A stretch of 64,000 nt of DNA from Phycisphaeraceae bacterium D3-23 (GCA_039555135.1 CP114179.1:1736001-1800000); one strand, 5' to 3'; positions 40,564 to 49,753 are shown, counted from the first letter of the stretch. Notes: generated by a model from the letters alone, not told the origin. Translations and numbers: made by a program.

Positions 40564-41717
40564 CCGACCCGACGCCCATCCGAGTGATGCACGTCTTTGG
40601 CCGGATGGACCGCGGCGGCGCGGAGATGCGGACCGTCGAGCTCATGCCAGAGATGGCCAAACGCGGCGTCCATTTCGACTACTGCGCCATGACGCCCGGC
40701 GAAGGCGCACTCAACCCGCGCGTCCTCGACGCGGGCTCGACCGTTGACGTCTGCGCGCTCAAGGGCTCGTTCCCGCGCTTCGTCCGCAGCTTCCGCAAGC
40801 TGCTCCGCGAGCGCAGACCCGACATCATCCACAGCCACATCCACCTGACCTCCGGGCTCATCATGCTGCTCGCGCGGTCGGCGGGCGTCCGGCACCGCGT
40901 CGTCCACTTCCGCAGCAGCTCGGACGGCCGGAAGGCCTCGCTCCCGCGACGCAGCTACCAAGGTCTCATGCGTACACTCATCCGGCGCAACGCCACCGCC
41001 ATCCTCGCGGTCTCGCATGGTGCGATGGTGGGCGGGCTCGGCCCCGAATGGGAAAACGACAAACGCGCGGCCGTGCTCTACAACGGGTTCGACGCCGACA
41101 GCTTCCCGCCCCACCGCCCGGCCGATGCGGCGCTGCGCAGCGCTTGGTCCATCCCCGACGACGCGATCATCGTCACGCAGGTCGGCCGCTTCGTCGAAGC
41201 CAAGGCGCACAACGTCACGGTCGACGCGATCGCACAGCTCGGCGGCGACGCAGCGCGATTCGTTTTCCTCTTCGTGGGCGATGGCGAATTGCAGGACGCG
41301 GTGCAGCAGCAGGCGGAGCGGGCAGGCGTGCTGGACCGCATCCGCTTCCTCGGGCTTCGTGAAGATGTGCCCGACCTCTTGGCGCAGTCAGACCTGAGCA
41401 TCATGCCCTCGCGGCGTGAGGGGCTGCCCGGCGCGCTGCTCGAATCCCTCGCGGCGGGGACGCGCGTCATCGCGTCCGACCTGCCGGGCGTGCGTGAGAT
41501 CGACGCGCTGGGCGACGGCGTCACCATCATCCCGACCGAAGACCCGGCCGCGCTGGCCCGGGCGATCCTGGCGGCCGGGCCACACCCGACGGATCCAAAC
41601 GATGTGCCGGGGCTGCCCGAGGCGTTCCGCATGAAGACCTGCGCCGACCACCTGTACCGCATCTATGCCGAGCTCATCGGGCGTAGCCCCGCAGACCATC
41701 CGCCCAACGCGGGCTGA
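40560..41717 (+). CDS. GT4-family glycosyltransferase
   Basis: 385 aa, GT-B fold. N-terminal domain VMHVFGRMDRGGAEMRTVEL (glycine-rich acceptor-side loop), HSHIHLTSG; C-terminal nucleotide-sugar domain with VTQVGRFVEAKAHNVTVDAI and the EX7E-type MPSRREGLPGALLESLAAG. Retaining transferase that adds one sugar to the lipid-linked unit. Coupled by ATGA overlap to the polymerase gene upstream. Confidence 0.92.
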   Translation: MTDPTPIRVMHVFGRMDRGGAEMRTVELMPEMAKRGVHFDYCAMTPGEGALNPRVLDAGSTVDVCALKGSFPRFVRSFRKLLRERRPDIIHSHIHLTSGLIMLLARSAGVRHRVVHFRSSSDGRKASLPRRSYQGLMRTLIRRNATAILAVSHGAMVGGLGPEWENDKRAAVLYNGFDADSFPPHRPADAALRSAWSIPDDAIIVTQVGRFVEAKAHNVTVDAIAQLGGDAARFVFLFVGDGELQDAVQQQAERAGVLDRIRFLGLREDVPDLLAQSDLSIMPSRREGLPGALLESLAAGTRVIASDLPGVREIDALGDGVTIIPTEDPAALARAILAAGPHPTDPNDVPGLPEAFRMKTCADHLYRIYAELIGRSPADHPPNAG

Positions 41718-41760
41718 GCCCCTACAATCCCTGCCGTTTGTTTTCGTACCGAGTAAACCG

Positions 41761-42654
41761 ATGCCGTCGAAGTCCCCGATCGCCCGCCTGAAGCGCTACC
41801 TGAAACGCCGACGCGACCGCGCGGCGCTCGCGGCGCGCAAGCGCGCCTGGCGTGCCGGCCAGCCGGCAGTCTCGCAATCGACGCCGGTGCTGATCGTCGG
41901 CTGCCAGCGCTCGGGCACGACGATGCTCGGGCGCATCCTCGACCAGATGATGCCGGTCGACTGCTTCCACGAGACCGACCGCGCTGCGTTCGGCAAAGAC
42001 ATGCGGACGCTGGGCGCGGCGGTGCGTCGCAAACTCGTCGCGGGGTCGGACGCACAGGCCGTTTTGTTCAAACCGATCTGCGACTCGCACCTCGCCGCCG
42101 ACATGATGGCCGAGCACGGCGACGACGCGAAGGCGATCTGGATCTACCGCAACTGGCGCGACGTCACCAACTCCAACGTCACCATCTGGAAGGGCCAGTG
42201 GAAGCAGGTCTACGGCGACCTGCTCGCGGGCCGGGACATCGGCTGGGGCTGGCGTCACGAGGGTATCTCGGACACCGCGATGCAGATGCTGCGCGACACG
42301 TACACCGACGACATCTCCGAGCGCGACGCGGCCTCGCTCAAGTGGTGGGTCCGCAACGCGTCGTACTTCGACCAGGGGCTCCACGAGCGCGGGGATGTGC
42401 TGCCCGTGTGCTACGAAGAGCTCGTCACTGAGCCGGCCGCACAGTTCGGCCGCATCTGCAGGTTCCTCGGCATTCCGTTCGACGAGGAGGCCGTCGCGAC
42501 GGTTTTCGACAAGTCGATCGGCAAAGAAGAAGCACCGCCCGAAGACCCAAGCGTCATCGCGGTGTGCGACCCGATGTACGACCGGCTCAAAGCCGCACAG
42601 GCCCAGTGGGACCTGCGCTTCGCAGCACCCGCAGGGGGCGACAGCCCGGCATGA
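41761..42654 (+). CDS. Sulfotransferase family protein (PAPS-dependent), second copy
   Basis: 297 aa. PAPS 5'-phosphosulfate loop IVGCQRSGTTMLGRIL at residues ~44-59 and the 3'-phosphate region IWIYRNWRDVTNSN. The Arg-rich N-terminus (RLKRYLKRRRDRAALAARKR) is unusual for a sulfotransferase and may bind the membrane. Start chosen at the ATG at 41761. The stop overlaps the next glycosyltransferase by ATGA (42651-42654). Not closely similar to the first sulfotransferase, so it probably modifies a different position or sugar. Confidence 0.86.
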   Translation: MPSKSPIARLKRYLKRRRDRAALAARKRAWRAGQPAVSQSTPVLIVGCQRSGTTMLGRILDQMMPVDCFHETDRAAFGKDMRTLGAAVRRKLVAGSDAQAVLFKPICDSHLAADMMAEHGDDAKAIWIYRNWRDVTNSNVTIWKGQWKQVYGDLLAGRDIGWGWRHEGISDTAMQMLRDTYTDDISERDAASLKWWVRNASYFDQGLHERGDVLPVCYEELVTEPAAQFGRICRFLGIPFDEEAVATVFDKSIGKEEAPPEDPSVIAVCDPMYDRLKAAQAQWDLRFAAPAGGDSPA

Positions 42655-43841
42655 AGATGCTCTTCGTCCACGACAGCCCGTTCATCGAGCACGAAGGCGA
42701 ATGCCGATCGGCGGGGAACATCACGGCCACAACGTGGCGGCGCTTCCTGCCCCACGTCGACCACATCCAGGTCGTCGCGCGCCGGGCCGATCCCGCGCAC
42801 GTCAAAGACCCGTCGAAACTCAACAGCGTGTCGCACCCGGACGTGTCGTTCGACCTGGTCGAGCGTTCGCCCTACCACCGCTTCGAGCGCGGCTGGCGCG
42901 AGGTGATGCCGATCCTCGACAAGCATGTCCGGCAGGCGGATGTCGTCGTCGCGCGCATCCCCAGCTTCATCGGGCACCTCACCGCCGAGATCGCGCTCAA
43001 GCAGAACAAACCACTCGCCGGCGAGATCGTCGCCTGCCCGTGGGACGCGATGTGGAACTACGGCCGACTGTCGGGCAAGGCCATGGCCATCCGTGAACGC
43101 CTCCGCCTGCGCCGCTTGGTCAAGCGGCTCGACTTCGCCGTGTACGTCACGGGCGAGTTCCTGCAGAAGCGATACCCGACGAACGCCCCCCACGAGAGCG
43201 CCTCCAACGTCGAGCTGCTGCGACCGCCCGAAACACTGCTCGACGACCGGCTGGCGCGGCAAACCCAAACACCCAACCCGCTACGCCTCGGGCAGATCGG
43301 CTCGCTCGCGCACCGCATCAAGGGCTGGGAGACCGCGATCCGCGCCGTCGCCCGACTCAAGGCGCAGGGCGTCGACGTCGTCTTCGAGATCCTCGGCGGG
43401 GGCGACCCGGCCGTGGCGATGCAGTGCGCCAAAGAAAACGGCGTCGAAGACCGCGTCCACGCGCTGGGCACGATCGCTGGCGGCGAGCCGGTACTGTCCT
43501 GGCTCGATTCGCTCGATATGTACATCCACCCCAGCCGGCAGGAGGGGCTGCCGCGTTCGGTGATCGAGGCGATGAGCCGGGCGCTGCCGTGCATCTGCAC
43601 CCCGGCGGGCGGGACGCCGGAGCTGATCGACCCGCGCTACATCTTTGCGAAGAACGACGATACCCAATTGGCCGACAGTATCACGACGCTGCTGAACGAT
43701 CCTGCGCAGATGCACGAACAGTCGCGCAAGAACTTCGCTCGCGCCGCCGATTTTTACATCGACCACCTCGAAGCGCACCGCGACAAGATCTGGGGCGACT
43801 ATTTTGCAAGCGTGCGCAAGCGCATCGCGAAGGCCCGCTGA
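42651..43841 (+). CDS. GT4-type glycosyltransferase
   Basis: 396 aa from MKMLFVHDSPF at 42651. GT-B fold: the C-terminal half has LGQIGSLAHRIKGWETAIRA, then LSWLDSLDMYIHPSRQEGLP with an E of PRSVIEAMSRALP, matching the EX7E motif of GT4. The N-terminal half (ECRSAGNITATTWRRFLPHV) is less conserved. Last gene of the plus-strand run; it ends exactly where the convergent Gly-rich protein gene ends (43841/43842). Confidence 0.9.
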   Translation: MKMLFVHDSPFIEHEGECRSAGNITATTWRRFLPHVDHIQVVARRADPAHVKDPSKLNSVSHPDVSFDLVERSPYHRFERGWREVMPILDKHVRQADVVVARIPSFIGHLTAEIALKQNKPLAGEIVACPWDAMWNYGRLSGKAMAIRERLRLRRLVKRLDFAVYVTGEFLQKRYPTNAPHESASNVELLRPPETLLDDRLARQTQTPNPLRLGQIGSLAHRIKGWETAIRAVARLKAQGVDVVFEILGGGDPAVAMQCAKENGVEDRVHALGTIAGGEPVLSWLDSLDMYIHPSRQEGLPRSVIEAMSRALPCICTPAGGTPELIDPRYIFAKNDDTQLADSITTLLNDPAQMHEQSRKNFARAADFYIDHLEAHRDKIWGDYFASVRKRIAKAR

Positions 43842-45413
43842 TCAGTCCATCAGGATCGACGGGTCGTAGGTCTCGGTGACCGATGCGTCCCACTCGATCA
43901 GGTCGCGGAAGGGCGACAACCCGCTGGGGGACTTGGACCACATTCGCAGTGTGACGTCACCGAGCGTGGCGCGGAGCACGATGTAGCCGTTGGGATTCGC
44001 CCGCGCGACTTCGGGGATGGCGGTAAAGACCGACCCGCCCAGGTGCTCGACCAGGTCCATGTGCGCCGCGGTTCCCGAGGGCGGGACCGCGAGGTCCCCG
44101 ACGGTCGGTTCGCCGTAGATCACTTCGACGCTGCCGCTGCCTTCCCATGACACGGCGTCGACACCGCTGAGCACGATGACACTGCCGACGACCCGGCCGT
44201 AGACGCCCGACGGCGTCGCGTTGAGCGCGGACGGGCTGGTCGAGGCGTCGGGCGCGGTGATGGTCTCAGGGGGTGCCGTGTCGCCGCCCGAGCCGATGTT
44301 GCCGCCGTTGCCGTAGCTCACAGGCGGCGCGGAGGGTGCCGCAGCCGCCGCTTCGTCTTCGCCGCCGTCCCACTCCTCGCCTGATGCGCCGCCGCCGGAC
44401 TCGGCTCCGCCGCCGCCACCACCACCGCCACCACCGCCACCGCTGCTGCTTCCACCGCTGCCGCCGAAGGAAGACACACCGCCGCCCCCTCCCCCGCCGC
44501 CCGTGCCGCCGAGGACCGACACGCCGCCCGCGCCGGAGCCGCCCGAGCCGGAGCCCGGTGGCAGCGCGGCCGACTGTGTCGCCGGCTCATTCACATCCAG
44601 CACGATCGCGTCGGGCGCGGGCTCAAGCTCCGCCTGCTCCATGTGTTCGATCGCGTAGTCGTCGCCCTCGATCAGCAACAACTCCGGGCCGTCGTCGTTC
44701 GCCGACGCGTCGACCGCCGGGCGCGCGGGCGGATCGACCTCGATGATTTCGTATTCGATCTCATCCGCCGCGCTGGGACGCGTCTTGCGGTGGGTCACGA
44801 ACGGCTCGGCCTCGTAGCGCTCACCCGCCTCGGTCACCGCGAGCAGCCGGACCTCGATCTGTTCGGCATCGACAAAATCGCCCGCCTGGAGCACCATCAC
44901 ATAGTCTTCGCGATGCGACCGGGTCGAATCGTCCTGCGCCCCGTCGTGTGGCGTAAGCAGCACCCAGCCGCCGCCGTTGACGCAAGCCCATACGGCCGGG
45001 AACGCGTCGAGCTTCGACTGCACGTGCAGCCCCAGCACCAACAGGCTCGGGTCATCGCTCGCCGGCGCCGACGCCCACTGCGCAACGAAAACCCCGTCGG
45101 CCTCGGCCGCGTCGCCCTCGCCGGGCATCGGCGCGGGCTTGTGTGTCGGGTCGGCGGGCGTCAGCCGTGGCGCATCGCCCCGGCCGCGCTCGAGAATCGC
45201 CTGCGCGGGGGTGAGCCCCGCGTCGGCCTCGCCAACGTCGGCGATCTCGATCAGCTCAACCGCCTCGTCCGCGCGCAACGCGTCAACCTTCTCCGAAGCG
45301 ACATCCGACGCGAGGTCGATCTCGATCGGCTGCGCGTCAAGGCCCTGCGCCCATAGGCCCGCGCAGGGCATCACCGTAAGCCCGAGGGTCAACAACAGCC
45401 GGTGCGTCTTCAT
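43842..45413 (-). CDS. Secreted Gly/Ser-rich protein of unknown function
   Basis: 523 aa from the second ATG (45413), or 525 aa from the ATG at 45419. Signal peptide THRLLLTLGLTVMPCAGLWA. The first ~270 residues are acidic with a beta-rich section (PSLLVLGLHVQSKLDAFPAV, VMVLQAGDFVDAEQIEVRLL). Residues ~285-345 contain two poly-Gly runs (nine and twelve Gly) in Gly/Ser/Ala-rich sequence. The final ~130 residues form another folded-looking part (PSGVYGRVVGSVIVLSGVD, then LRMWSKSPSGLSPF). No family recognised. Located amid polysaccharide genes, so a surface or matrix role is possible. Confidence 0.7.
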   Translation of the reverse strand: MKTHRLLLTLGLTVMPCAGLWAQGLDAQPIEIDLASDVASEKVDALRADEAVELIEIADVGEADAGLTPAQAILERGRGDAPRLTPADPTHKPAPMPGEGDAAEADGVFVAQWASAPASDDPSLLVLGLHVQSKLDAFPAVWACVNGGGWVLLTPHDGAQDDSTRSHREDYVMVLQAGDFVDAEQIEVRLLAVTEAGERYEAEPFVTHRKTRPSAADEIEYEIIEVDPPARPAVDASANDDGPELLLIEGDDYAIEHMEQAELEPAPDAIVLDVNEPATQSAALPPGSGSGGSGAGGVSVLGGTGGGGGGGGVSSFGGSGGSSSGGGGGGGGGGGGAESGGGASGEEWDGGEDEAAAAAPSAPPVSYGNGGNIGSGGDTAPPETITAPDASTSPSALNATPSGVYGRVVGSVIVLSGVDAVSWEGSGSVEVIYGEPTVGDLAVPPSGTAAHMDLVEHLGGSVFTAIPEVARANPNGYIVLRATLGDVTLRMWSKSPSGLSPFRDLIEWDASVTETYDPSILMD

Positions 45414-45711
45414 CTTCAAGCCACGTCTCCTTTGTCAGCGAAACCCACCGCTCGGCGGGAACCCCGGACCTATCATTCATCAGCGTTATCGCCCCCCAAA
45501 TTCAGCAGGCCGATAAACCCGACGCACTTAACACTGCAACCCAAACACTACAGCCCGCAACGATTGCCCATGCCGCACCGCCCATCGCCGCGGAGCAAAC
45601 GGAAACCCGACGCCCGGGCCACACCAGGAAGCGCCCTTCTTATTCAGACGTTACAAAGAGCGACCGATAGCTCACGAGACCGCACACCCGTGGCCCAGCG
45701 CCACCGCGAGG

Positions 45712-47379
45712 ATGACGAGGATGATGACTCAACGACGACGCTCAACCCGCCTGCTCGGCCTCATGCTGACCGCGGCGCTCACGCTGCTCGCCTGGCCCGA
45801 ACCCGCACGCGGCGATGTCCGCACGCCCAGCCCCGAGGCCGACGCACGGCTGATCTTTGTCGCCCCCGACGGCGATAACACCAACCCCGGCACCGCCGCC
45901 GACGCGCCCGTCGCCTCCATCCAGATCGGGCTCGACCGCCTGCGCGACAACAATGCCGACTGGCTCCTGCTCAAGCGCGGACACACCTACAGCGTCGAGT
46001 CCCTCGCCTCACTCCCCGACGGCGCCAGCGCCAACCGCCCCGCCGTCATCGCCGCCTTCGGCCAAGGCGCAACGCCCAACCTCGTCGTCCGTGGCAACGC
46101 CGCCAACACCTTCTCTCAAGCAAGCCGGCGTGACCAACACGTCCACCTCTACCACGTCAACCTGATCCGCCAAGACAACCTCAGCGCACCGCGGACCAAC
46201 CTCTGGCCCGGCGTGTCGCCTATCGCGGTGACCACGCTCGACCACGTCGCCGACACCGGGCTTGAAGCCGTGCTCAAAAACCCCGTCGGGATGACCAGCG
46301 TCTCCATCGAGGCGTCGGGCAATTTCTACCGAAACGAAAACCTCGCGTTCCTCGTCCACACCCGCACCCGGCTCTCGGCGCTCGCGTCCGACGACGGGGT
46401 CACCATCCGCGGCTTCGGCATCAAGATCCACAACACCGACGACGCCGGCGTCGAGCACCTGCGTGTCCGGCTGGGCGACGACAACGTGCAGGACGCCGTG
46501 AACAGCCAGGGCCAAGTCATCCGCGAAGGCCGGGGCGACAAGTCGCAGCTCGGTAACGGCGCGGACTGTGTCCAGGTCTTCAACGCGACCGATACACAGC
46601 TCACGCATCTCTCGCTCTTCTGGGCGCTGGACGAGTCGCTCGACATCGCCGCCAGCCCCGGCACCGAGGTCTACCGCTGCCTCCTGGCCGAGTGCCTCAA
46701 CGAGGCCTACCACACCGGCAGCGACGGCGCACGCATCTACGACCACTCCAAGGCACTCCTCGTCGCCGGCTGGGACGTGCCCAACGGATTCTTCGCCAAC
46801 AACTACCCGCCCGTCGTCGTCCGCGAGTGCCTCTTCGCACACAACGGCGACCGAAACCCCGGGTGGACCGACTCCCTGCCCGCACTCACCAACGGCGGCA
46901 AGACCCTCCTCAACTTCGCCTTCGTCAACAACGTCGTCTACAACCCCGTCCGCATCCTCGGCCACCCCAACCCCTTCACCGGCAACGACCCCACCGTCAA
47001 CATCGACTTCATCGGAAACGTCTTTATCCTCGGGCCCGACAGCCCCGACGACTACCGCCCACAGTACTGGGTCAACCTGCTCAACACCGTCAACAACCCC
47101 GACGGCTCGGTCTACGTCGCCAACAACTGGGTCATCGATAAAAACGGCGTCGCCCACGACCTGCTCGACTGGATGGACGCACGCGACCTCAACTGGGCCG
47201 AGCAGCCCCACTTCGACTACGACACCCCGCTCGAGACCGACCGCGACGCGCTCATCGACACCGTCCTCACCTACGCCGGCGACTACACCCACCGCGACGA
47301 GCACGACTGGCGCGTCGTCAACGACGTCCGAAACAACACCGGCAACATCATCGACAGCCAACGCGAAGTGATCGATTGA
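45712..47379 (+). CDS. Secreted right-handed beta-helix protein, pectate-lyase-like
   Basis: 555 aa. Signal peptide (LLGLMLTAALTLLAWPEPARG). Solenoid of ~25-residue turns with Asn ladders (YHVNLIRQ, GFGIKIHNTD, NGADCVQVFNATDTQLTHLS, VVVRECLFAHNGDR, NFAFVNNVVYN, DFIGNVFILG). The last residues NDVRNNTGNIIDSQREV match the typical end of planctomycete PL1-like pectate lyases. Probably exported and acts on an acidic polysaccharide; in EPS loci such lyases often trim the product. Catalytic residues cannot be assigned with confidence from sequence alone. Confidence 0.78.
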   Translation: MTRMMTQRRRSTRLLGLMLTAALTLLAWPEPARGDVRTPSPEADARLIFVAPDGDNTNPGTAADAPVASIQIGLDRLRDNNADWLLLKRGHTYSVESLASLPDGASANRPAVIAAFGQGATPNLVVRGNAANTFSQASRRDQHVHLYHVNLIRQDNLSAPRTNLWPGVSPIAVTTLDHVADTGLEAVLKNPVGMTSVSIEASGNFYRNENLAFLVHTRTRLSALASDDGVTIRGFGIKIHNTDDAGVEHLRVRLGDDNVQDAVNSQGQVIREGRGDKSQLGNGADCVQVFNATDTQLTHLSLFWALDESLDIAASPGTEVYRCLLAECLNEAYHTGSDGARIYDHSKALLVAGWDVPNGFFANNYPPVVVRECLFAHNGDRNPGWTDSLPALTNGGKTLLNFAFVNNVVYNPVRILGHPNPFTGNDPTVNIDFIGNVFILGPDSPDDYRPQYWVNLLNTVNNPDGSVYVANNWVIDKNGVAHDLLDWMDARDLNWAEQPHFDYDTPLETDRDALIDTVLTYAGDYTHRDEHDWRVVNDVRNNTGNIIDSQREVID

Positions 47380-47402
47380 GGCGTGGGTGTTGCCGATGAT
47401 TG

Positions 47403-47473
47403 AATAGCCGCGTCGCTACGCGACGCCGGAAGCGCACACCAAGGCCCCGGCACCGCGTAGCGATGCGGCTATT
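47403..47473. repeat. Inverted-repeat family E copy 1 (AATAGCCGC...)
   Basis: AATAGCCGCGTCGCTACGCG at the left and its imperfect reverse complement CGCGTAGCGATGCGGCTATT at the right, ~30 nt apart, between two convergent genes. A second copy lies at 51482-51543. Confidence 0.85.
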
Positions 47474-47493
47474 GCCATACCGATCTCATCGCC

Positions 47494-48657
47494 CTACTCA
47501 ACCACACCGATCTGCTTCATGATCTGAGAGTTGATCTTCGACACATCGAAGCGCTCTTCCGCGAACGCCCGGCCGGCCTTGCCCATCGACTCGGCCAGGC
47601 CCGGCTCGTCGATCAGCATCAAGAGCGCCTTGGCCAGCAGGTCCACACGCTTGGGGGCGATCAGGAAGCCGTTGGTCCCGCGCGCCAGCCCCGGCTCGAT
47701 CTCTTCAGGCGACTCGATCGCCTGCGATGCCCCGGCATTCTCGTACGTCACGATCGGCCTGCCGATCGCCATCCCCTCAAGCAAGATGTTGGGCAGCCCC
47801 TCGCGGTAGGTCGTGGGCAGCACGGTCGCGGTGGTGTTCTCGATATATGGCCGAACGTCCGTGGTCACGCCGTGGAACGCGATCAGCCCCTCGTCCACCC
47901 AGCCCGCGACCTCGTCGGGCTGGACCGCGCGGGGGTTGTCGTCGTACGGGCCGATCAGGTCGAACACCGCCTCGGGGTGGGCCTTCTTCACGATCTTCGC
48001 GGCCTCGACAAAGTCGGGGACGCCCTTGTCCGCCAGCAGCCGGGTGATCAGGTTGAACCCCGGCGGGCGATCGGTCGGCATCGGGCACACGGCGAAGTGC
48101 GAGAGGTCCTTGCCCTCGCCCGGCAGGATCGTGACGTCGGCCTGCTTGCCGATCAAGCCGGCGGCCTTGAAGTCGGCGTGGTCGTTGGGGTTGACGAAGA
48201 AGAGGTTCTGGATCAGCCCCTTGGCGCGCTTGTGCAGCCGGACGGCCACGGCCTTGGCGATTTTTTTCTTGAGCCCGGTGCCCTCGCTGAACAGGTAGCC
48301 CAGCCCGGGCATCAGCGCGTTGATGTTCTTGACCCCCGCCTTGTGCGCGGCGGGCACGCCAAAGACCACGGGCTTTTGCGCGTAGCAGAACACGATGTCG
48401 GGCTTGTGTTCGCGGAACAGGGCCGTGAGGTACTTGGCGTACTTGAAGTCGTTGAAGGGGTTGAGCCCGGTGCGCTGGAGCGGGGCCGCGTGGTAGGTGA
48501 CGCCGATCGACGCGAAGAAGTCGAGGTCGTCCTGGTCGTGCTCGGAGCAGACGAGGTGGACATCGCAGCCCGCGTCGTTGAGCTGCGCGAGGATGGGGCC
48601 GCGGAAGCCCGAGTAGCCCTTGGCGAAACTGCCGATGACGAAGATGCGTTGGCTCAT
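47494..48657 (-). CDS. GT4-family glycosyltransferase (PglA/CapM-like)
   Basis: 387 aa from MSQRIFVIGSF at 48657 (the longer frame to 48720 has no matching Shine-Dalgarno). KGYSGFRGPILAQLNDAGCDV is the acceptor-side N-terminal domain; DIVFCYAQKPVVFGVPAAHK is the PglA/CapM-like segment; RLLADKGVPDFVEAAKIVKK starts the donor domain and LPTTYREGLPNILLEGMAIG carries the EX7E motif. Adds a hexosamine-type sugar in many relatives, but the donor is not known here. Minus strand, opposite to most of the locus. Confidence 0.9.
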   Translation of the reverse strand: MSQRIFVIGSFAKGYSGFRGPILAQLNDAGCDVHLVCSEHDQDDLDFFASIGVTYHAAPLQRTGLNPFNDFKYAKYLTALFREHKPDIVFCYAQKPVVFGVPAAHKAGVKNINALMPGLGYLFSEGTGLKKKIAKAVAVRLHKRAKGLIQNLFFVNPNDHADFKAAGLIGKQADVTILPGEGKDLSHFAVCPMPTDRPPGFNLITRLLADKGVPDFVEAAKIVKKAHPEAVFDLIGPYDDNPRAVQPDEVAGWVDEGLIAFHGVTTDVRPYIENTTATVLPTTYREGLPNILLEGMAIGRPIVTYENAGASQAIESPEEIEPGLARGTNGFLIAPKRVDLLAKALLMLIDEPGLAESMGKAGRAFAEERFDVSKINSQIMKQIGVVE

Positions 48658-48722
48658 AGGTGTGTTGCTGTCCGAAGGGGGGCGGGCATGATAGCAAGCG
48701 GGGCGGGGTAAGTACCCCACCA

Positions 48723-48822
48723 GGTGGGGCGGGCTTCCAGCCCGCCGTCAGGCCGCAGGCCTGAATAAATGGGATCCCTTTCGCGGCTGCACCGCGATGG
48801 CGGGCAGGATGCCCGCCCCACC
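48723..48822. repeat. Inverted-repeat element, family C copy 3
   Basis: GGTGGGGCGGGCTTCCAGCC at the left and the reverse complement ending GCCCGCCCCACC at the right; about 100 bp, with the same inner AGGCCGCAGGCCTGA as copy 1. Lies upstream of the minus-strand GT4 gene. Confidence 0.88.
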
Positions 48823-48833
48823 TGAACCCGCCG

Positions 48834-48864
48834 AAAAAACAGCCCCGGCGGTGAAGCCGGGGCT
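48834..48864 (-). terminator. Rho-independent terminator of the prepilin gene
   Basis: Stem AGCCCCGGC / GCCGGGGCT (9 bp) with a 6-nt loop at 48841-48864; on the minus strand it is followed by TTTTTT (48834-48839). About 50 nt after the prepilin stop. Confidence 0.88.
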
Positions 48865-48910
48865 GCCATTGAGTCGTCTGCTAGCATTCGTCTAGCAAGC
48901 ACGGGGGGGC

Positions 48911-49753
48911 TTAGCCATCGTCGCCCGAGTGCGTCTGGCCCTGACCTTCACAGATCATGCGAGCGTCGTTGCCGGCGTTGCCGTCAGGGTCGTTGTTGTT
49001 GTTGAACAGGTCGTCGAGGTCCGCATCACCGCCGCCGAGGTCGACGAAGGCGGCACCGCTGCCGTAGCGGGTCTCGAAGAAGTTGCTCTGCTCGAACGCG
49101 ACGTGGTTATCGTTCCAGAGGACGCTGCCCTTCCAGTCACCCACTTCTTTGTTGTGGATGCTGCTGATCTGATTGGCCGCAGGGCCCTGACCCGTGTTGC
49201 GGTCGGAGACCACGATGGCCTGGGTGTTGAGCGACTGCTGCCACTCGGCGATGCGGCCAGCGCCGGCCAGGGGTGGCTGGTTTGGCGGGCCGTTCATCTG
49301 AAGCATGGCGTACGAGTAGTTCTTCAGGCCGGTGCCGGTGTTGAACTCGACGGGCGTCACGGTGTTGGGGGCCGTGGGCTCGATGTACTCGGTGACGGTC
49401 GCGGTTTCCGAAGGGCTGATCGCGTACTCAGGCGTGAAGAAGTTGCCCGTGAGCATGATCCAGTAGCGGGTTTCGGTGAAGCCACCGTTGCCCGAGCCGC
49501 CGGTGTCCTGGAGGTTCGCGTTGTCGAGGAGGTTACCCTTGGAGTTGAGGCCGGGGAACTTTTCCTTGTTCGAGTTGGCGAACGTGACCAGGCCCTGGTG
49601 CTGGCCGCGGAGCTGGGTCGAGTTCTGCATGCGGCGGGCGGTCCGGCGGGCGGCACCCAGTGCCGGCAGCAGGATGCCGATCAGCAGCGCGATGATCGAG
49701 ATCACCACGAGCAGTTCAATCAGCGTGAAGCCCTTTGAGGTTCTGCGAGACAT
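48911..49753 (-). CDS. Type IV prepilin/pseudopilin-like protein with N-terminal methylation domain
   Basis: 280 aa. N-terminus SRRTSKGFTLIELLVVISII: Gly-Phe cleavage site and conserved Glu5 of the mature protein, followed by a hydrophobic helix (IALLIGILLPALGAARRTARR). This is the abundant planctomycete family of prepilin-like proteins, whose C-terminal domains resemble DUF1559-type pseudopilins but here differ; WNDNHVAFEQSNFF is a late motif. Exported, processed by prepilin peptidase, and assembled or surface-displayed. Preceded by AGGAG; a strong terminator follows. No pilus machinery genes lie next to it. Confidence 0.85.
   Translation of the reverse strand: MSRRTSKGFTLIELLVVISIIALLIGILLPALGAARRTARRMQNSTQLRGQHQGLVTFANSNKEKFPGLNSKGNLLDNANLQDTGGSGNGGFTETRYWIMLTGNFFTPEYAISPSETATVTEYIEPTAPNTVTPVEFNTGTGLKNYSYAMLQMNGPPNQPPLAGAGRIAEWQQSLNTQAIVVSDRNTGQGPAANQISSIHNKEVGDWKGSVLWNDNHVAFEQSNFFETRYGSGAAFVDLGGGDADLDDLFNNNNDPDGNAGNDARMICEGQGQTHSGDDG

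Noticed and set aside
28516-48822. Family C hairpins as a CRISPR array
   Set aside because: Only three copies, many kilobases apart, with strong internal palindromes and no regular spacers or cas genes.
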